From contig CAYMLQ010000378.1 in assembly GCA_964390795.1 (NCBI GenBank), positions 1 to 5,402 on the forward strand: 5,402 nucleotides of DNA. Direction: 5' to 3'. The translations under genes were made by a program, and so were the position numbers. Below are positions 1 through 5,389 of this stretch, one piece after another (the stretch's first letter is position 1; every line of letters starts with the position of its first letter). The notes beneath the pieces were generated by a model. That model had not been told where the DNA came from. It searched no databases and worked only from the letters and a program-made list of their open reading frames with translations. Source of the stretch: CAYMLQ01 sp964390795. Its GTDB lineage: Bacteria > Verrucomicrobiota > Kiritimatiellia > RFP12 > UBA1067.

Positions 1-57
1 AAAAAGGCCAGCCCGGTCTTTAAATGACCGCTGCTGACCTTGCGCTTCGATTAGCCC

Positions 58-71
58 CCCGCCAAAGCGGG
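58..71. other. Hairpin CCCGC-CAAA-GCGGG
   Basis: This is a perfect 5-bp GC stem closed by a 4-nt loop. There is no adjacent T-run on either strand, so I do not call it a terminator. It is one of several small dyads in this flank, with another at 15-30 (CGGTC-TTTAAAT-GACCG). Confidence 0.3.
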
Positions 72-101
72 CCGCCATCAACTCACACGCTGTTAACTGA
101 T

Positions 102-138
102 GATCGCAACCGGTCACTTATGGCAACCGGCCCCGATC
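102..138. other. Long interrupted dyad (possible operator or structured RNA)
   Basis: GATCG (102-106) pairs with CGATC (134-138) and CCGGT (110-114) pairs with ACCGG (126-130) about the same axis, with an 11-nt loop. In minus-strand RNA the intervening 3x3 positions form two G-U wobbles and one G-G mismatch, giving an almost continuous 13-position stem. No U-run follows. The region also contains the 8-bp direct repeat GCAACCGG at 106-113 and 123-130 (17-bp period). The role is unknown. Confidence 0.4.
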
Positions 139-152
139 TGTTCGCTTTGCCA

Positions 153-193
153 ATTTAAAATAGAACAACGCTTGCTGGAAGGCAAGCCCTGTT
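153..193 (-). terminator. Candidate intrinsic terminator downstream of the giant gene
   Basis: GCTTGC (170-175) and GCAAGC (182-187) form a 6-bp stem with a 6-nt loop. An outer AACA/TGTT pairing (164-167 with 190-193) extends it across a 2x2 internal loop; in minus-strand RNA one of those two positions is a G-U wobble. On the minus strand the stem is followed by GTTGTTCTATTTTAAATT, a U-rich tail, and preceded by an A-run (ACGAAAACA). On the plus strand the tail CCTGTTTTCG is weaker, so bidirectional use is possible. It lies about 90 nt after the stop codon. Confidence 0.5.
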
Positions 194-246
194 TTCGTGG
201 GCTGTGATGGTGCCCCGTCCGCTGTCTGTCGTTCCGCTTAACGCTT

Positions 247-267
247 CGGCGAGAACAGCTCTCGCCG
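247..267 (-). terminator. Perfect 8-bp hairpin just after the stop codon
   Basis: CGGCGAGA (247-254) and TCTCGCCG (260-267) form a perfect 8-bp stem with a 5-nt loop, beginning 14 nt after the stop codon. The minus-strand sequence that follows (AAGCGTTAAGCGG) has no U-run. It may therefore act as an mRNA 3'-end stabilising hairpin or a pause site and not as a full intrinsic terminator. Confidence 0.4.
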
Positions 268-281
268 TTCCCGCCGCGCAC

Positions 282-3200
282 CTACTGCACCTGGATCAGG
301 GTGCCGTTGGGCACGAAGACCACGCGCACCGTTTCGCCCACGAGCGACAGCTTCGGCAGGTAGCCCGCCGGACGGTCGCCCGTCAGCGACCACAGCGCCA
401 GGTTCGACCCGCCCTCAAGGGAGCTGAAGCTGAACAGGACGATGTCGCTGAAGGGCCGCGTCAGGCCGTGCAGCTTCACCTGCACCGTGCCGCCGCCCTG
501 CAGCGTGAGCGCGCCGCTCGCGGCCACGGAGTCGCTGGCCGGGATGCCGTAGTCAGCCTCGTAGCGCACGCCCGCCCCGATCACGATGTTGCTCACGCTG
601 AGCGTGCCGACCGCGTCCGCGGCGTCGCCCGGCGACAGCACGCCCGTCACCACCAAGGCGCCGTTCGAGACCGCGCCGCTGCCCGACAGCGCCTGCGCGC
701 TGACCGTTTCGCCGCCCAGGTCCAGCCACGCGCCAGCCTGTGCAGAAAGCGCGGCGGCCACAGCCGTACCCGTGCGCCGTACGCCCGCCATCGGCCGCCC
801 CATCCACTTGGTGTTGAGATAGGCGTAGACCTGATCGCGCTCCTCGGTCGAGAGCAGCCGGTCGTAAGCGAGAACCTCGCCGAGACGCTGTCCGCCGGAG
901 CGCAGAATGCCGCTCGGCGCCGTGCCGTCCGCCGTGCGGGAACGGTCGAAAGCATGCCCCTGGAAGCGCGTGGCTGAGGAGGAATGCACCTCGATAAGCT
1001 GGTAGCCGCCGCTGAACCCCGTCGCCTTGGGGTTCACAATCACGCCGTCCTGACGCGTGACGCCATAGGTGTGGATGTTATTGTTCTCAGCATACCCGCC
1101 CTCAAACATCGGCATGGCAGCAAGGCTATAGCCGCCGGTGTTATTCCGGTGGAAGGGCTGATTGCCACCCACGATGACGTATTTCTGCCCGAGAAGGAAG
1201 CCTGCGCCCCCCTGACTTCCGAAGACCATGAAGATCGAACGCACGTTCTGAACCTGCTGATCGAGTTCCAAGAACCGCTCAGAATTGAAGTTGCCGAAGT
1301 CCAGCACCGGCAGGCCGTTCAGCGCGCCGGACAGAAGCAGCGGCCCCTTGTAGCTGGACTGATACGCCCAGCGCCTTGCGACATTGCTGCCCACCAGAGA
1401 GACGACCGACGTGACCGAACCGTCGTCCGCGAACAGCAGCGTATTGGTTCGCGACGGATCGATATGGTAGACCAGCCCGCTGGTGATCGGCACGTCCGCA
1501 AGAACCGTTCCGCCCACCACCAAACCGCCCTCGGTAACCGCGACGCTACCGGTGACCATCGAAAGGCCGCCCACCGTCAGCGTGCCGGAACCGGTCTTGA
1601 CGAACGCTGAGCCCGCGTCCACTCCGCCTGCCGTCAGGCCGTCCGCACCCACCTCGACTGACCCAGAGCCCAGAGTTACCACCGCGTTAACCGCCGGCAC
1701 CGCGCCCGCGTATCCGCCGGGGGTGCGTCCGAACCACTTGCCCGACAGGTACGCCTCAACGTCACGCACCTCCTTGGCCGAGAGCGCCCGCGTAAACACC
1801 AGCACCTCGGCCAGCCGCTGCCCGCCCGAGCGGGCAGGGAAGTTCCGGTCGCCCGCAAACATCGAGGCCCGCGTGTCTCCCGTTGTGACCAGCGAGATCA
1901 GGTCGAACCCGCCGCCCAGCGGCGTGGTCTCGCCGTTCACCGCCACGCCGTTCAGGCGCGTCACGCCGCCTCGCACGTTGGCCGAAGTGTTGATGGGGCT
2001 CCAGATGCGGCCGAGCACGTTGTCGAACAGGTCGCCGCGATGGAGGTGGGCATAGTTGCCGTCCGTGCCGTAGCGGGGGTCGCAGCCGAGCAGGAATCCG
2101 CCGCCGTTCTGCGAGCCGACCACCCAGAAGACCGAGCGCACCGTGCTGACCATCTGGGTCCAGAGCAAGCAGCGGCCGCTGCCATATGCGCCGAAGTCCA
2201 GCACAGGCAGACCGTTCAGCGCGTTGGCCATCAAGACGGGTCGGGCCGCGTCATTGGTAGCCCACGCATAGAAAGCGCGAGCGTCGGCGTCGTTGGCGCG
2301 CGTCACATAGGTGGTCCCGCTCTCGTCCACAGTCTGCAGCGAACTTGCCGCAGACGCATCCAGCCGGAAGGCCAGCCCGCCCGGCAACGTGGCGGAAGTT
2401 GGCACGGTCCGGTCACCTCCGAAGCGCAGTTGGCCTTCGGATACCTTGACCGCCCCCGCCAGATTGCGCGTGTCGCCCAGCACCAGCGTCCCCGAGCCAG
2501 TCTTGTTGAGGTCACCCGTGCCCGAGATGTCCGGAACGTTCACAGCCCCTGTGCCTGTCACAGCCAGCGCGACCGCATTCGTGGCCTGCACCTCAAGGCC
2601 GGGCAGCCCGTCCCGCACGTTGCCAGCGAGCACATACCCCGGCGCGGGCTGCTTGAACCACTTTTTCATCAGGTAGGCCTCGACCGCCCGCCGCTCGCTG
2701 TAGCTCAGACGGTTGGTGTAGATAATGTACTCTGCCCAGGTGCTGCCGCCGGTGCGCCACGTCAGGTTGCCGGGCTGCCAGCGGTCGACCGCGAAAGCCG
2801 AGGCGGTCGGCGTGCCCGAATAGTCGGTCGCAACCGTGCTGAAGACCGTCGGCGTCTCGGGCAGCACGAACCTCACGCCGTCATCGACCACGCGCCCGTT
2901 GACGAAAACCGGCGCCGTGCGGAACACGCTGTGCGCGCCCGAGTACCAAACCGTGCCGTCGACACCGCGGTGGAAGTGCAGCGGCGCCCCCGTCTGATAC
3001 CCGTCGCCGATGATGAACGCCTCCAAATTGTCGATCAGGCTGCCATAGACAGCAAACACCGTCCGGATGTTGGTGTTGGTGTGGTTCCAGAGCAGGCACT
3101 TGCCGGAATAGAGCGCGCCGCAGTCCACCAGCGGCAGCCCGTTCAGGCTGTTCGGTCGGTAGTCCGGATAGTGCGCGGTCGTGGCCGGCGCGGGCGGCGC

Positions 3201-5300
3201 CAGCGCAGCGCGGCCGTTCGAAGCGTAATTGACGTCGCGCCACTCCAGAACGCGACCCGCCGCATCGGTGATCACCGTGCCGGCCGCACTCGCGTCCACA
3301 TGGAAGAACGCGTTGGAGATCGGGCTGATGTCCGGCACAGGCACGCCAGCGGCCGCCGGCAGCTCGACCGTGCCATCGCGCAAGACAAGCTGAGCCTCGG
3401 AGAGCGCGCTGTTCTTGAGCACGACCGTGCCGCCGCCGCCGATTTCCACGCGCTTGTTGCCTGCTACCGCATCAAGCGTCAGTCGCGTCCCAGTGGAGAC
3501 CTGCACACTCGCCGGCGCGCTCACCTTAGCGACCACCTGATGCATTTCGGAGCTTCCCGGCACGGCGCGTAGCGTCCGGCCGAACCACTTCTTCGCCAAA
3601 TACGCCGAGGTCTGAAGCCGCTCCGCGGCCGTCAGCGCGCGCGAATAGAGAAGGACCTCGCCCAGCCGCTGGCCGCCCGCGCGGTTGCGCGACGGCACAC
3701 GGTCGAAACAGAAGGCGTTGGCGCGGCCCACGCCCGACAGGACCATTTCGAGAAGCTGGTAATTGCCGCTGAACCCGTCGACCGTGCTGGTGAGCTTCTG
3801 TCCGTCCAGATAGAGCGCCGCGCCTCGGAAACCCGCGCAGGCATTGCTGTTTGCCAAAGGATCGGCAACTAAGTCCCCGGAAACGGCACCCAGAGCACCT
3901 CGGTGGAAATCATACATGTCCTCGAACCCTGCGGTATTGTAAGAGCCCAGCACGAAGCCACCCTTCGCCTGCGAGCCCACCACCATGAAGACGGAGAGGA
4001 TGTTGGTGATCGGCGTCGTCCACGCCAGCGAGGAACCCGCACTGCCGAAGACGCCGAAATCAACGACAGGCAAGCCGTTGAGGGCGTCCGTCAGATAGAA
4101 CGGAGCGTTCAGCCCGGAAGCCACGGCCGCCGCGTTGTTGCCATTCTTGCCGCGCCACTCGGTCACCGTGCCGCCCGACCCGAACGTCAGCGTCGAACGA
4201 TCCGAGGCGTCAACATGGAAGGCCGCATTCGTGGCCGGAACGGGCTCTGCGAAGGACGGGTTGTCGATGATCAGCGTGCCCGCATCCAGGCGCACAGAAC
4301 TCTGCATCCCCGAGAGGTCGCGCACTTTGACGGCCCCCGACCCCGTCTTGCGAAGGTTGTCGCCGCCTTCCAGTTTATCGACCTCCACTGTCAGCGTCTG
4401 CGACCCCGTATTGTTGACCTGCACTTCGGCTCCCGCACCGATGTGATTGTTATCGGTGTTGACGGTCCCGAGACGCGTCCGCGAGGCGGGCAGATAGGCC
4501 GCGAACGCGAGCGTCGACCCGCCGTCGGCAGCGGCCTCCGCGCTCAGCTCGAAGGCTGTCGCACTGACGATCCGCCTCACGAACGCTCCAGCCGGAACTC
4601 CACTACCCGTCACCCGCTGCCCCGCGACAATAGAGGCGGTGTTGGTGCTGGAAGCAGCCGTCACCGTCTTACTGCCTGCGGCTAGTGTCCAGACCGACGC
4701 GCTCGCGGCCTTGCCCGCCGCCGCGTTCAGGATGACGCCCCCCGAGGTCAGATACAGCGATCCGGCCGTAAAGAAGTCTTCATACACGGGAGCCTCGGCC
4801 ACGGCGACGTCCACAAGCTCCGGCGACGATATAATCCACCCCGCCGTCTGCTCGACGCGTCCGGTCGACGTCATCGTCCGACTGAAAATCACCGTACCGC
4901 CCGCGCCCGCAGGCTCCTTCGTGAAGCCGTTCGTCACAACCACGGGCACGTATAATTTCTGAGTCCCCTTGGCCATCGAAAATCGGCGCAGCGTGCCGTC
5001 AATCGTCAGAGGCCCGCCCGTGAACGTCCAGTCGTTGTTGCCGCTCGTCCCGTACAGACTCATCCGGCCGACCGTGACGCCTTCGCTTGGAAGCGCGACC
5101 GTACGCAGGGCCGTGCTGTTCGTGAAGAAGGCATGCGAACTCGTCCCGCCGGCCACCGCGCCATTCGTCCAGTTCGCCGGGTCGGCCCAAGCGCCATCCG
5201 CGTTCGCCTGCCACATCCCGTTGGTCATCTGCGCGCGCGCCACGCTCACGCACACCGACATCACAACCAGCCACGCCGCCCTCTTTCCAAAACCCCTCAT
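282..5300 (-). CDS. Giant secreted autotransporter-repeat protein with four LamG-like modules
   Basis: This 1672-residue protein is probably exported and extracellular or cell-surface. Order of parts: signal peptide (1-23), N-terminal beta-rich domain (24-202), phage-tail-like 'VTGSGVPAG' repeat (203-268), then four cycles of an autotransporter-type 'KTGSG' beta-strand repeat plus a concanavalin/LamG-like module (modules 354-575, 655-883, 970-1192, 1270-1502), and a C-terminal beta domain (1503-1672). Module landmarks are FHVDAS, NGLPVVDFG, FHRG, GGQRLGEVL and AYLxKKWFG. The ATG start is chosen because GGAGGT sits 5 nt upstream and a textbook signal peptide follows at once. Proteins of this style are abundant in Kiritimatiellota and other PVC bacteria and are usually annotated as LamG or autotransporter-associated repeat proteins. 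A role in binding glycans or other surfaces is inferred; no catalytic motif is visible. There is no PEP-CTERM, outer-membrane barrel, LPXTG or type IX tail. The reading frame is intact. No specific gene name is recognised. Confidence 0.93.
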   Translation of the reverse strand: MRGFGKRAAWLVVMSVCVSVARAQMTNGMWQANADGAWADPANWTNGAVAGGTSSHAFFTNSTALRTVALPSEGVTVGRMSLYGTSGNNDWTFTGGPLTIDGTLRRFSMAKGTQKLYVPVVVTNGFTKEPAGAGGTVIFSRTMTSTGRVEQTAGWIISSPELVDVAVAEAPVYEDFFTAGSLYLTSGGVILNAAAGKAASASVWTLAAGSKTVTAASSTNTASIVAGQRVTGSGVPAGAFVRRIVSATAFELSAEAAADGGSTLAFAAYLPASRTRLGTVNTDNNHIGAGAEVQVNNTGSQTLTVEVDKLEGGDNLRKTGSGAVKVRDLSGMQSSVRLDAGTLIIDNPSFAEPVPATNAAFHVDASDRSTLTFGSGGTVTEWRGKNGNNAAAVASGLNAPFYLTDALNGLPVVDFGVFGSAGSSLAWTTPITNILSVFMVVGSQAKGGFVLGSYNTAGFEDMYDFHRGALGAVSGDLVADPLANSNACAGFRGAALYLDGQKLTSTVDGFSGNYQLLEMVLSGVGRANAFCFDRVPSRNRAGGQRLGEVLLYSRALTAAERLQTSAYLAKKWFGRTLRAVPGSSEMHQVVAKVSAPASVQVSTGTRLTLDAVAGNKRVEIGGGGTVVLKNSALSEAQLVLRDGTVELPAAAGVPVPDISPISNAFFHVDASAAGTVITDAAGRVLEWRDVNYASNGRAALAPPAPATTAHYPDYRPNSLNGLPLVDCGALYSGKCLLWNHTNTNIRTVFAVYGSLIDNLEAFIIGDGYQTGAPLHFHRGVDGTVWYSGAHSVFRTAPVFVNGRVVDDGVRFVLPETPTVFSTVATDYSGTPTASAFAVDRWQPGNLTWRTGGSTWAEYIIYTNRLSYSERRAVEAYLMKKWFKQPAPGYVLAGNVRDGLPGLEVQATNAVALAVTGTGAVNVPDISGTGDLNKTGSGTLVLGDTRNLAGAVKVSEGQLRFGGDRTVPTSATLPGGLAFRLDASAASSLQTVDESGTTYVTRANDADARAFYAWATNDAARPVLMANALNGLPVLDFGAYGSGRCLLWTQMVSTVRSVFWVVGSQNGGGFLLGCDPRYGTDGNYAHLHRGDLFDNVLGRIWSPINTSANVRGGVTRLNGVAVNGETTPLGGGFDLISLVTTGDTRASMFAGDRNFPARSGGQRLAEVLVFTRALSAKEVRDVEAYLSGKWFGRTPGGYAGAVPAVNAVVTLGSGSVEVGADGLTAGGVDAGSAFVKTGSGTLTVGGLSMVTGSVAVTEGGLVVGGTVLADVPITSGLVYHIDPSRTNTLLFADDGSVTSVVSLVGSNVARRWAYQSSYKGPLLLSGALNGLPVLDFGNFNSERFLELDQQVQNVRSIFMVFGSQGGAGFLLGQKYVIVGGNQPFHRNNTGGYSLAAMPMFEGGYAENNNIHTYGVTRQDGVIVNPKATGFSGGYQLIEVHSSSATRFQGHAFDRSRTADGTAPSGILRSGGQRLGEVLAYDRLLSTEERDQVYAYLNTKWMGRPMAGVRRTGTAVAAALSAQAGAWLDLGGETVSAQALSGSGAVSNGALVVTGVLSPGDAADAVGTLSVSNIVIGAGVRYEADYGIPASDSVAASGALTLQGGGTVQVKLHGLTRPFSDIVLFSFSSLEGGSNLALWSLTGDRPAGYLPKLSLVGETVRVVFVPNGTLIQVQ
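285..794 (-). other. C-terminal beta-rich domain (residues 1503-1672)
   Basis: The tail begins with strands around 'LDLGGETVSAQALSGSG' (1526-1542) and 'LSPGD' (1555-1559). It continues with 'GTLSVSN' (1565-1571), 'ASGALTLQGGGTVQVKL' (1594-1610) and ends with 'LWSLTGDRPAGYLPKLSL' (1636-1653) and 'VRVVFVPNGTLIQVQ' (1658-1672). The SPG ... GTLxV ... D ... G.L.L.G pattern is common in the last part of autotransporter-repeat proteins just before an anchor. Here no transmembrane helix, arginine cluster, barrel or LPXTG follows. The domain may itself be the surface-association or secretion signal, but that is inference. Confidence 0.55.
795..1493 (-). repeat. LamG-like module 4 (residues 1270-1502)
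   Basis: Landmarks are YHIDPS (1278-1283), NGLPVLDFG (1328-1336), IFMVFGSQ (1356-1363), PFHRN (1382-1386), HAFDRSR (1449-1455), GGQRLGEVLAYDRLLSTEE (1469-1487) and AYLNTKWMGR (1493-1502). The last G of HRG is Asn here. A loop of about 10 extra residues lies between the FDR motif and GGQRLGEV compared with the other copies. Confidence 0.75.
1509..1616 (-). repeat. Autotransporter-associated beta-strand repeat 4 (residues 1229-1264)
   Basis: The motif 'FVKTGSGTLTVGGLSMVTGS' (1233-1252) is followed by 'VAVTEGGLVVGG' (1253-1264). This is a clean consensus copy, very close to repeat 3, placed directly before module 4. Confidence 0.8.
1725..2393 (-). repeat. LamG-like module 3 (residues 970-1192)
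   Basis: Landmarks are AFRLDAS (977-983), NGLPVLDFG (1029-1037), VFWVVGSQ (1057-1064), HLHRG (1085-1089), MFAGDR (1147-1152), GGQRLAEVLVFTRALSAKE (1159-1177) and AYLSGKWFGR (1183-1192). The early 'EWR' strand of modules 1 and 2 is missing here. The stretch 'NALNGLPVLDFG' is close to the module 4 equivalent 'GALNGLPVLDFG', so modules 3 and 4 look like the more closely related pair. Confidence 0.75.
2415..2519 (-). repeat. Autotransporter-associated beta-strand repeat 3 (residues 928-962)
   Basis: The motif 'LNKTGSGTLVLGDTRNLAGA' (931-950) is followed by 'VKVSEGQLRFGG' (951-962). This is a near-consensus PATR repeat. It follows a 'VTGTGAVNVPDISGTG' strand pair (914-929), which looks like another partial beta-helix rung. 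Confidence 0.8.
2652..3338 (-). repeat. LamG-like module 2, the most diverged copy (residues 655-883)
   Basis: Landmarks are FHVDAS (666-671), EWRDVN (686-691), NGLPLVDCG (720-728), VYGS (751-754) where the other copies have VGSQ or FGSQ, HFHRG (775-779), FAVDR (836-840), GGSTWAEYIIYTNRLSYSER (851-870) replacing GGQRLGEVL, and AYLMKKWF (875-882). It starts after a 'VPDIS' motif (655-659) that recurs before the third beta-strand repeat (922-926). The fold landmarks are intact although several conserved positions have changed. Confidence 0.72.
3357..3452 (-). repeat. Degenerate beta-strand repeat 2 (residues 617-648)
   Basis: At the position of the KTGSG repeat between modules 1 and 2 the sequence is 'RVEIGGGGTVVLKN' followed by 'AQLVLRDGTVEL'. 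The strand-turn-strand rhythm and the closing 'L.DGTVEL' strand are kept, but the K-T-G-S-G signature is lost. I read it as a diverged copy of the same repeat. Confidence 0.5.
3576..4241 (-). repeat. LamG-like module 1 (residues 354-575)
   Basis: First of four modules. Landmarks are FHVDAS (361-366), EWRGKNGN (381-388), NGLPVVDFG (408-416), VFMVVGSQ (437-444), DFHRG (464-468), AFCFDR (529-534), GGQRLGEVLLYSRALTAAE (542-560) and AYLAKKWFGR (566-575). The end motif, a strand followed by an amphipathic helix and K-W, is typical of concanavalin A-like/LamG domains in Planctomycetota and Verrucomicrobiota. Together with module 2 it keeps the 'EWR' strand. It is the best preserved copy. Confidence 0.75.
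4263..4367 (-). repeat. Autotransporter-associated beta-strand repeat 1 (residues 312-346)
   Basis: The motif 'NLRKTGSGAVKVRDLSG' (315-331) is followed by 'SVRLDAGTLIID' (335-346). This matches the classic L-x-K-x-G-x-G-x-L-x-[LV] ... G-x-L-x-[LV] pattern of the PATR-type repeat (Pfam autotransporter-associated beta-strand repeat). It precedes lectin-like module 1. Confidence 0.75.
4497..4694 (-). repeat. Phage-tail/adhesin-style beta repeat 'GQRVTGSGVPAG' (residues 203-268)
   Basis: Residues 203-268 follow a recurring pattern seen in phage tail proteins and large bacterial adhesins: a strand 'SKTVTAAS', then 'GQRVTGSGVPAGAFV' (227-241), then 'IVSATAFELS' (244-253) and a closing 'STLAFA' strand. 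The general form is G-x-x-V-x-G-x-G-[IV]-P-x-G-[TA]-x-V-x-x-I-x-S-x-T. There is one copy here, upstream of the first KTGSG repeat. It is probably a structural beta module. The family link is by memory of the motif. Confidence 0.55.
4701..5231 (-). other. N-terminal beta-rich domain (residues 24-200)
   Basis: The mature N-terminus has the pattern W-x(7)-W-x(4)-W-T-N-G (W30, W38, W44), followed by 'HAFFTNS', 'VTVGRMSLYG' and 'GPLTIDGTLRRF'. This is the usual opening of proteins with autotransporter-associated beta-strand repeats: a 'W..GG.W...ANW..G..P' start that leads into a right-handed beta-helix. The region to residue 200 continues as short alternating hydrophobic strands separated by Gly/Asn/Thr turns. 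No active-site motif is visible. The assignment rests on recalled pattern resemblance, not on a search. Confidence 0.6.
5232..5300 (-). other. Sec signal peptide (residues 1-23)
   Basis: The N-terminus MRGFGKR carries three basic residues. It is followed by a hydrophobic stretch of about 14 residues (AAWLVVMSVCVSVA) and an A-R-A motif at 21-23, which predicts signal peptidase I cleavage before Gln24. Cys17 lies inside the hydrophobic core, but the preceding residues (M-S-V) do not form a lipobox, so a lipoprotein is unlikely. The protein therefore should cross the inner membrane by Sec. Confidence 0.88.
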
Positions 5301-5305
5301 CGCAG

Positions 5306-5311
5306 ACCTCC
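5306..5311 (-). promoter_or_regulatory. Shine-Dalgarno sequence GGAGGT
   Basis: On the minus strand GGAGGT lies 5 nt before the ATG at 5298-5300. It is a strong anti-16S match and supports this start. A second purine-rich stretch, GAGGTGA (5314-5320), abuts an out-of-frame ATG at 5311-5313 and is not well spaced for the main start. Confidence 0.8.
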
Positions 5312-5376
5312 ATTCACCTCAGCATCAGACCACAACGAAAAGTGCAAGTCACTAGCATCCCATAGGAGCTGAAAAC

Positions 5377-5389
5377 GGGCACACTGCCC
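5377..5389. other. Short GC-rich hairpin GGGCA-CAC-TGCCC
   Basis: This is a perfect 5-bp inverted repeat with a 3-nt loop. On the minus strand it is followed by GTTTTC, so it could be a weak intrinsic terminator for a gene lying beyond the right edge and pointing the same way. The stem is short and the T run is only four long. It could equally be chance in GC-rich DNA. Confidence 0.25.

Larger units (their letters stand above)
1..281. other. Non-coding 3' flank rich in inverted repeats
   Basis: No credible coding region is seen in this 281-bp stretch, and stop codons occur early in the plus-strand frames (TAA 21-23, TGA 25-27, TGA 34-36). It holds an AT-rich patch (152-162) and five inverted repeats (15-30, 58-71, 102-138, 164-193, 247-267). 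A gene could end or begin just beyond the left edge, but nothing in the window decides this. Confidence 0.5.

Noticed and set aside
1..27. Possible C-terminal end of a plus-strand gene (frame ending at TGA 25-27)
   Set aside because: Only eight codons are visible, too few to show coding character, and the other frames also end close by.
285..400. PEP-CTERM or other C-terminal membrane anchor
   Set aside because: The last 40 residues have no VPEP motif, no hydrophobic helix of about 20 residues and no terminal Arg/Lys cluster.
204..977. A 257-codon plus-strand open frame starting in the left flank
   Set aside because: Most of it lies antisense to the C-terminal part of the giant gene. The translation is Arg/Ala/His-rich low-complexity sequence with no recognisable domain, and no convincing ribosome binding site is seen.
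984..1610. Plus-strand open frame of 208 codons (and a similar one at 3903-4685)
   Set aside because: Both are antisense shadows of the lectin-like modules, with no motif and skewed composition. The minus-strand frame has a signal peptide, a Shine-Dalgarno sequence and repeated domain landmarks.
2040..3572. A 510-codon open frame on the plus strand, opposite the giant gene
   Set aside because: Its translation is dominated by Arg, Ala, His, Val and Gln without domain motifs, and it mirrors the repeat units of the minus-strand gene. Long antisense frames are expected opposite GC-rich genes with strong codon bias.
5232..5300. Lipoprotein signal (Cys17 in the signal peptide)
   Set aside because: Residues before the Cys are M-S-V, which do not satisfy the lipobox pattern, and a clear A-R-A signal peptidase I site follows.
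5320..5350. Sigma-70 promoter with TTGCAC at 5341-5346 on the minus strand
   Set aside because: No sequence resembling TATAAT occurs 16-18 nt downstream, so the -35 match alone is not enough.
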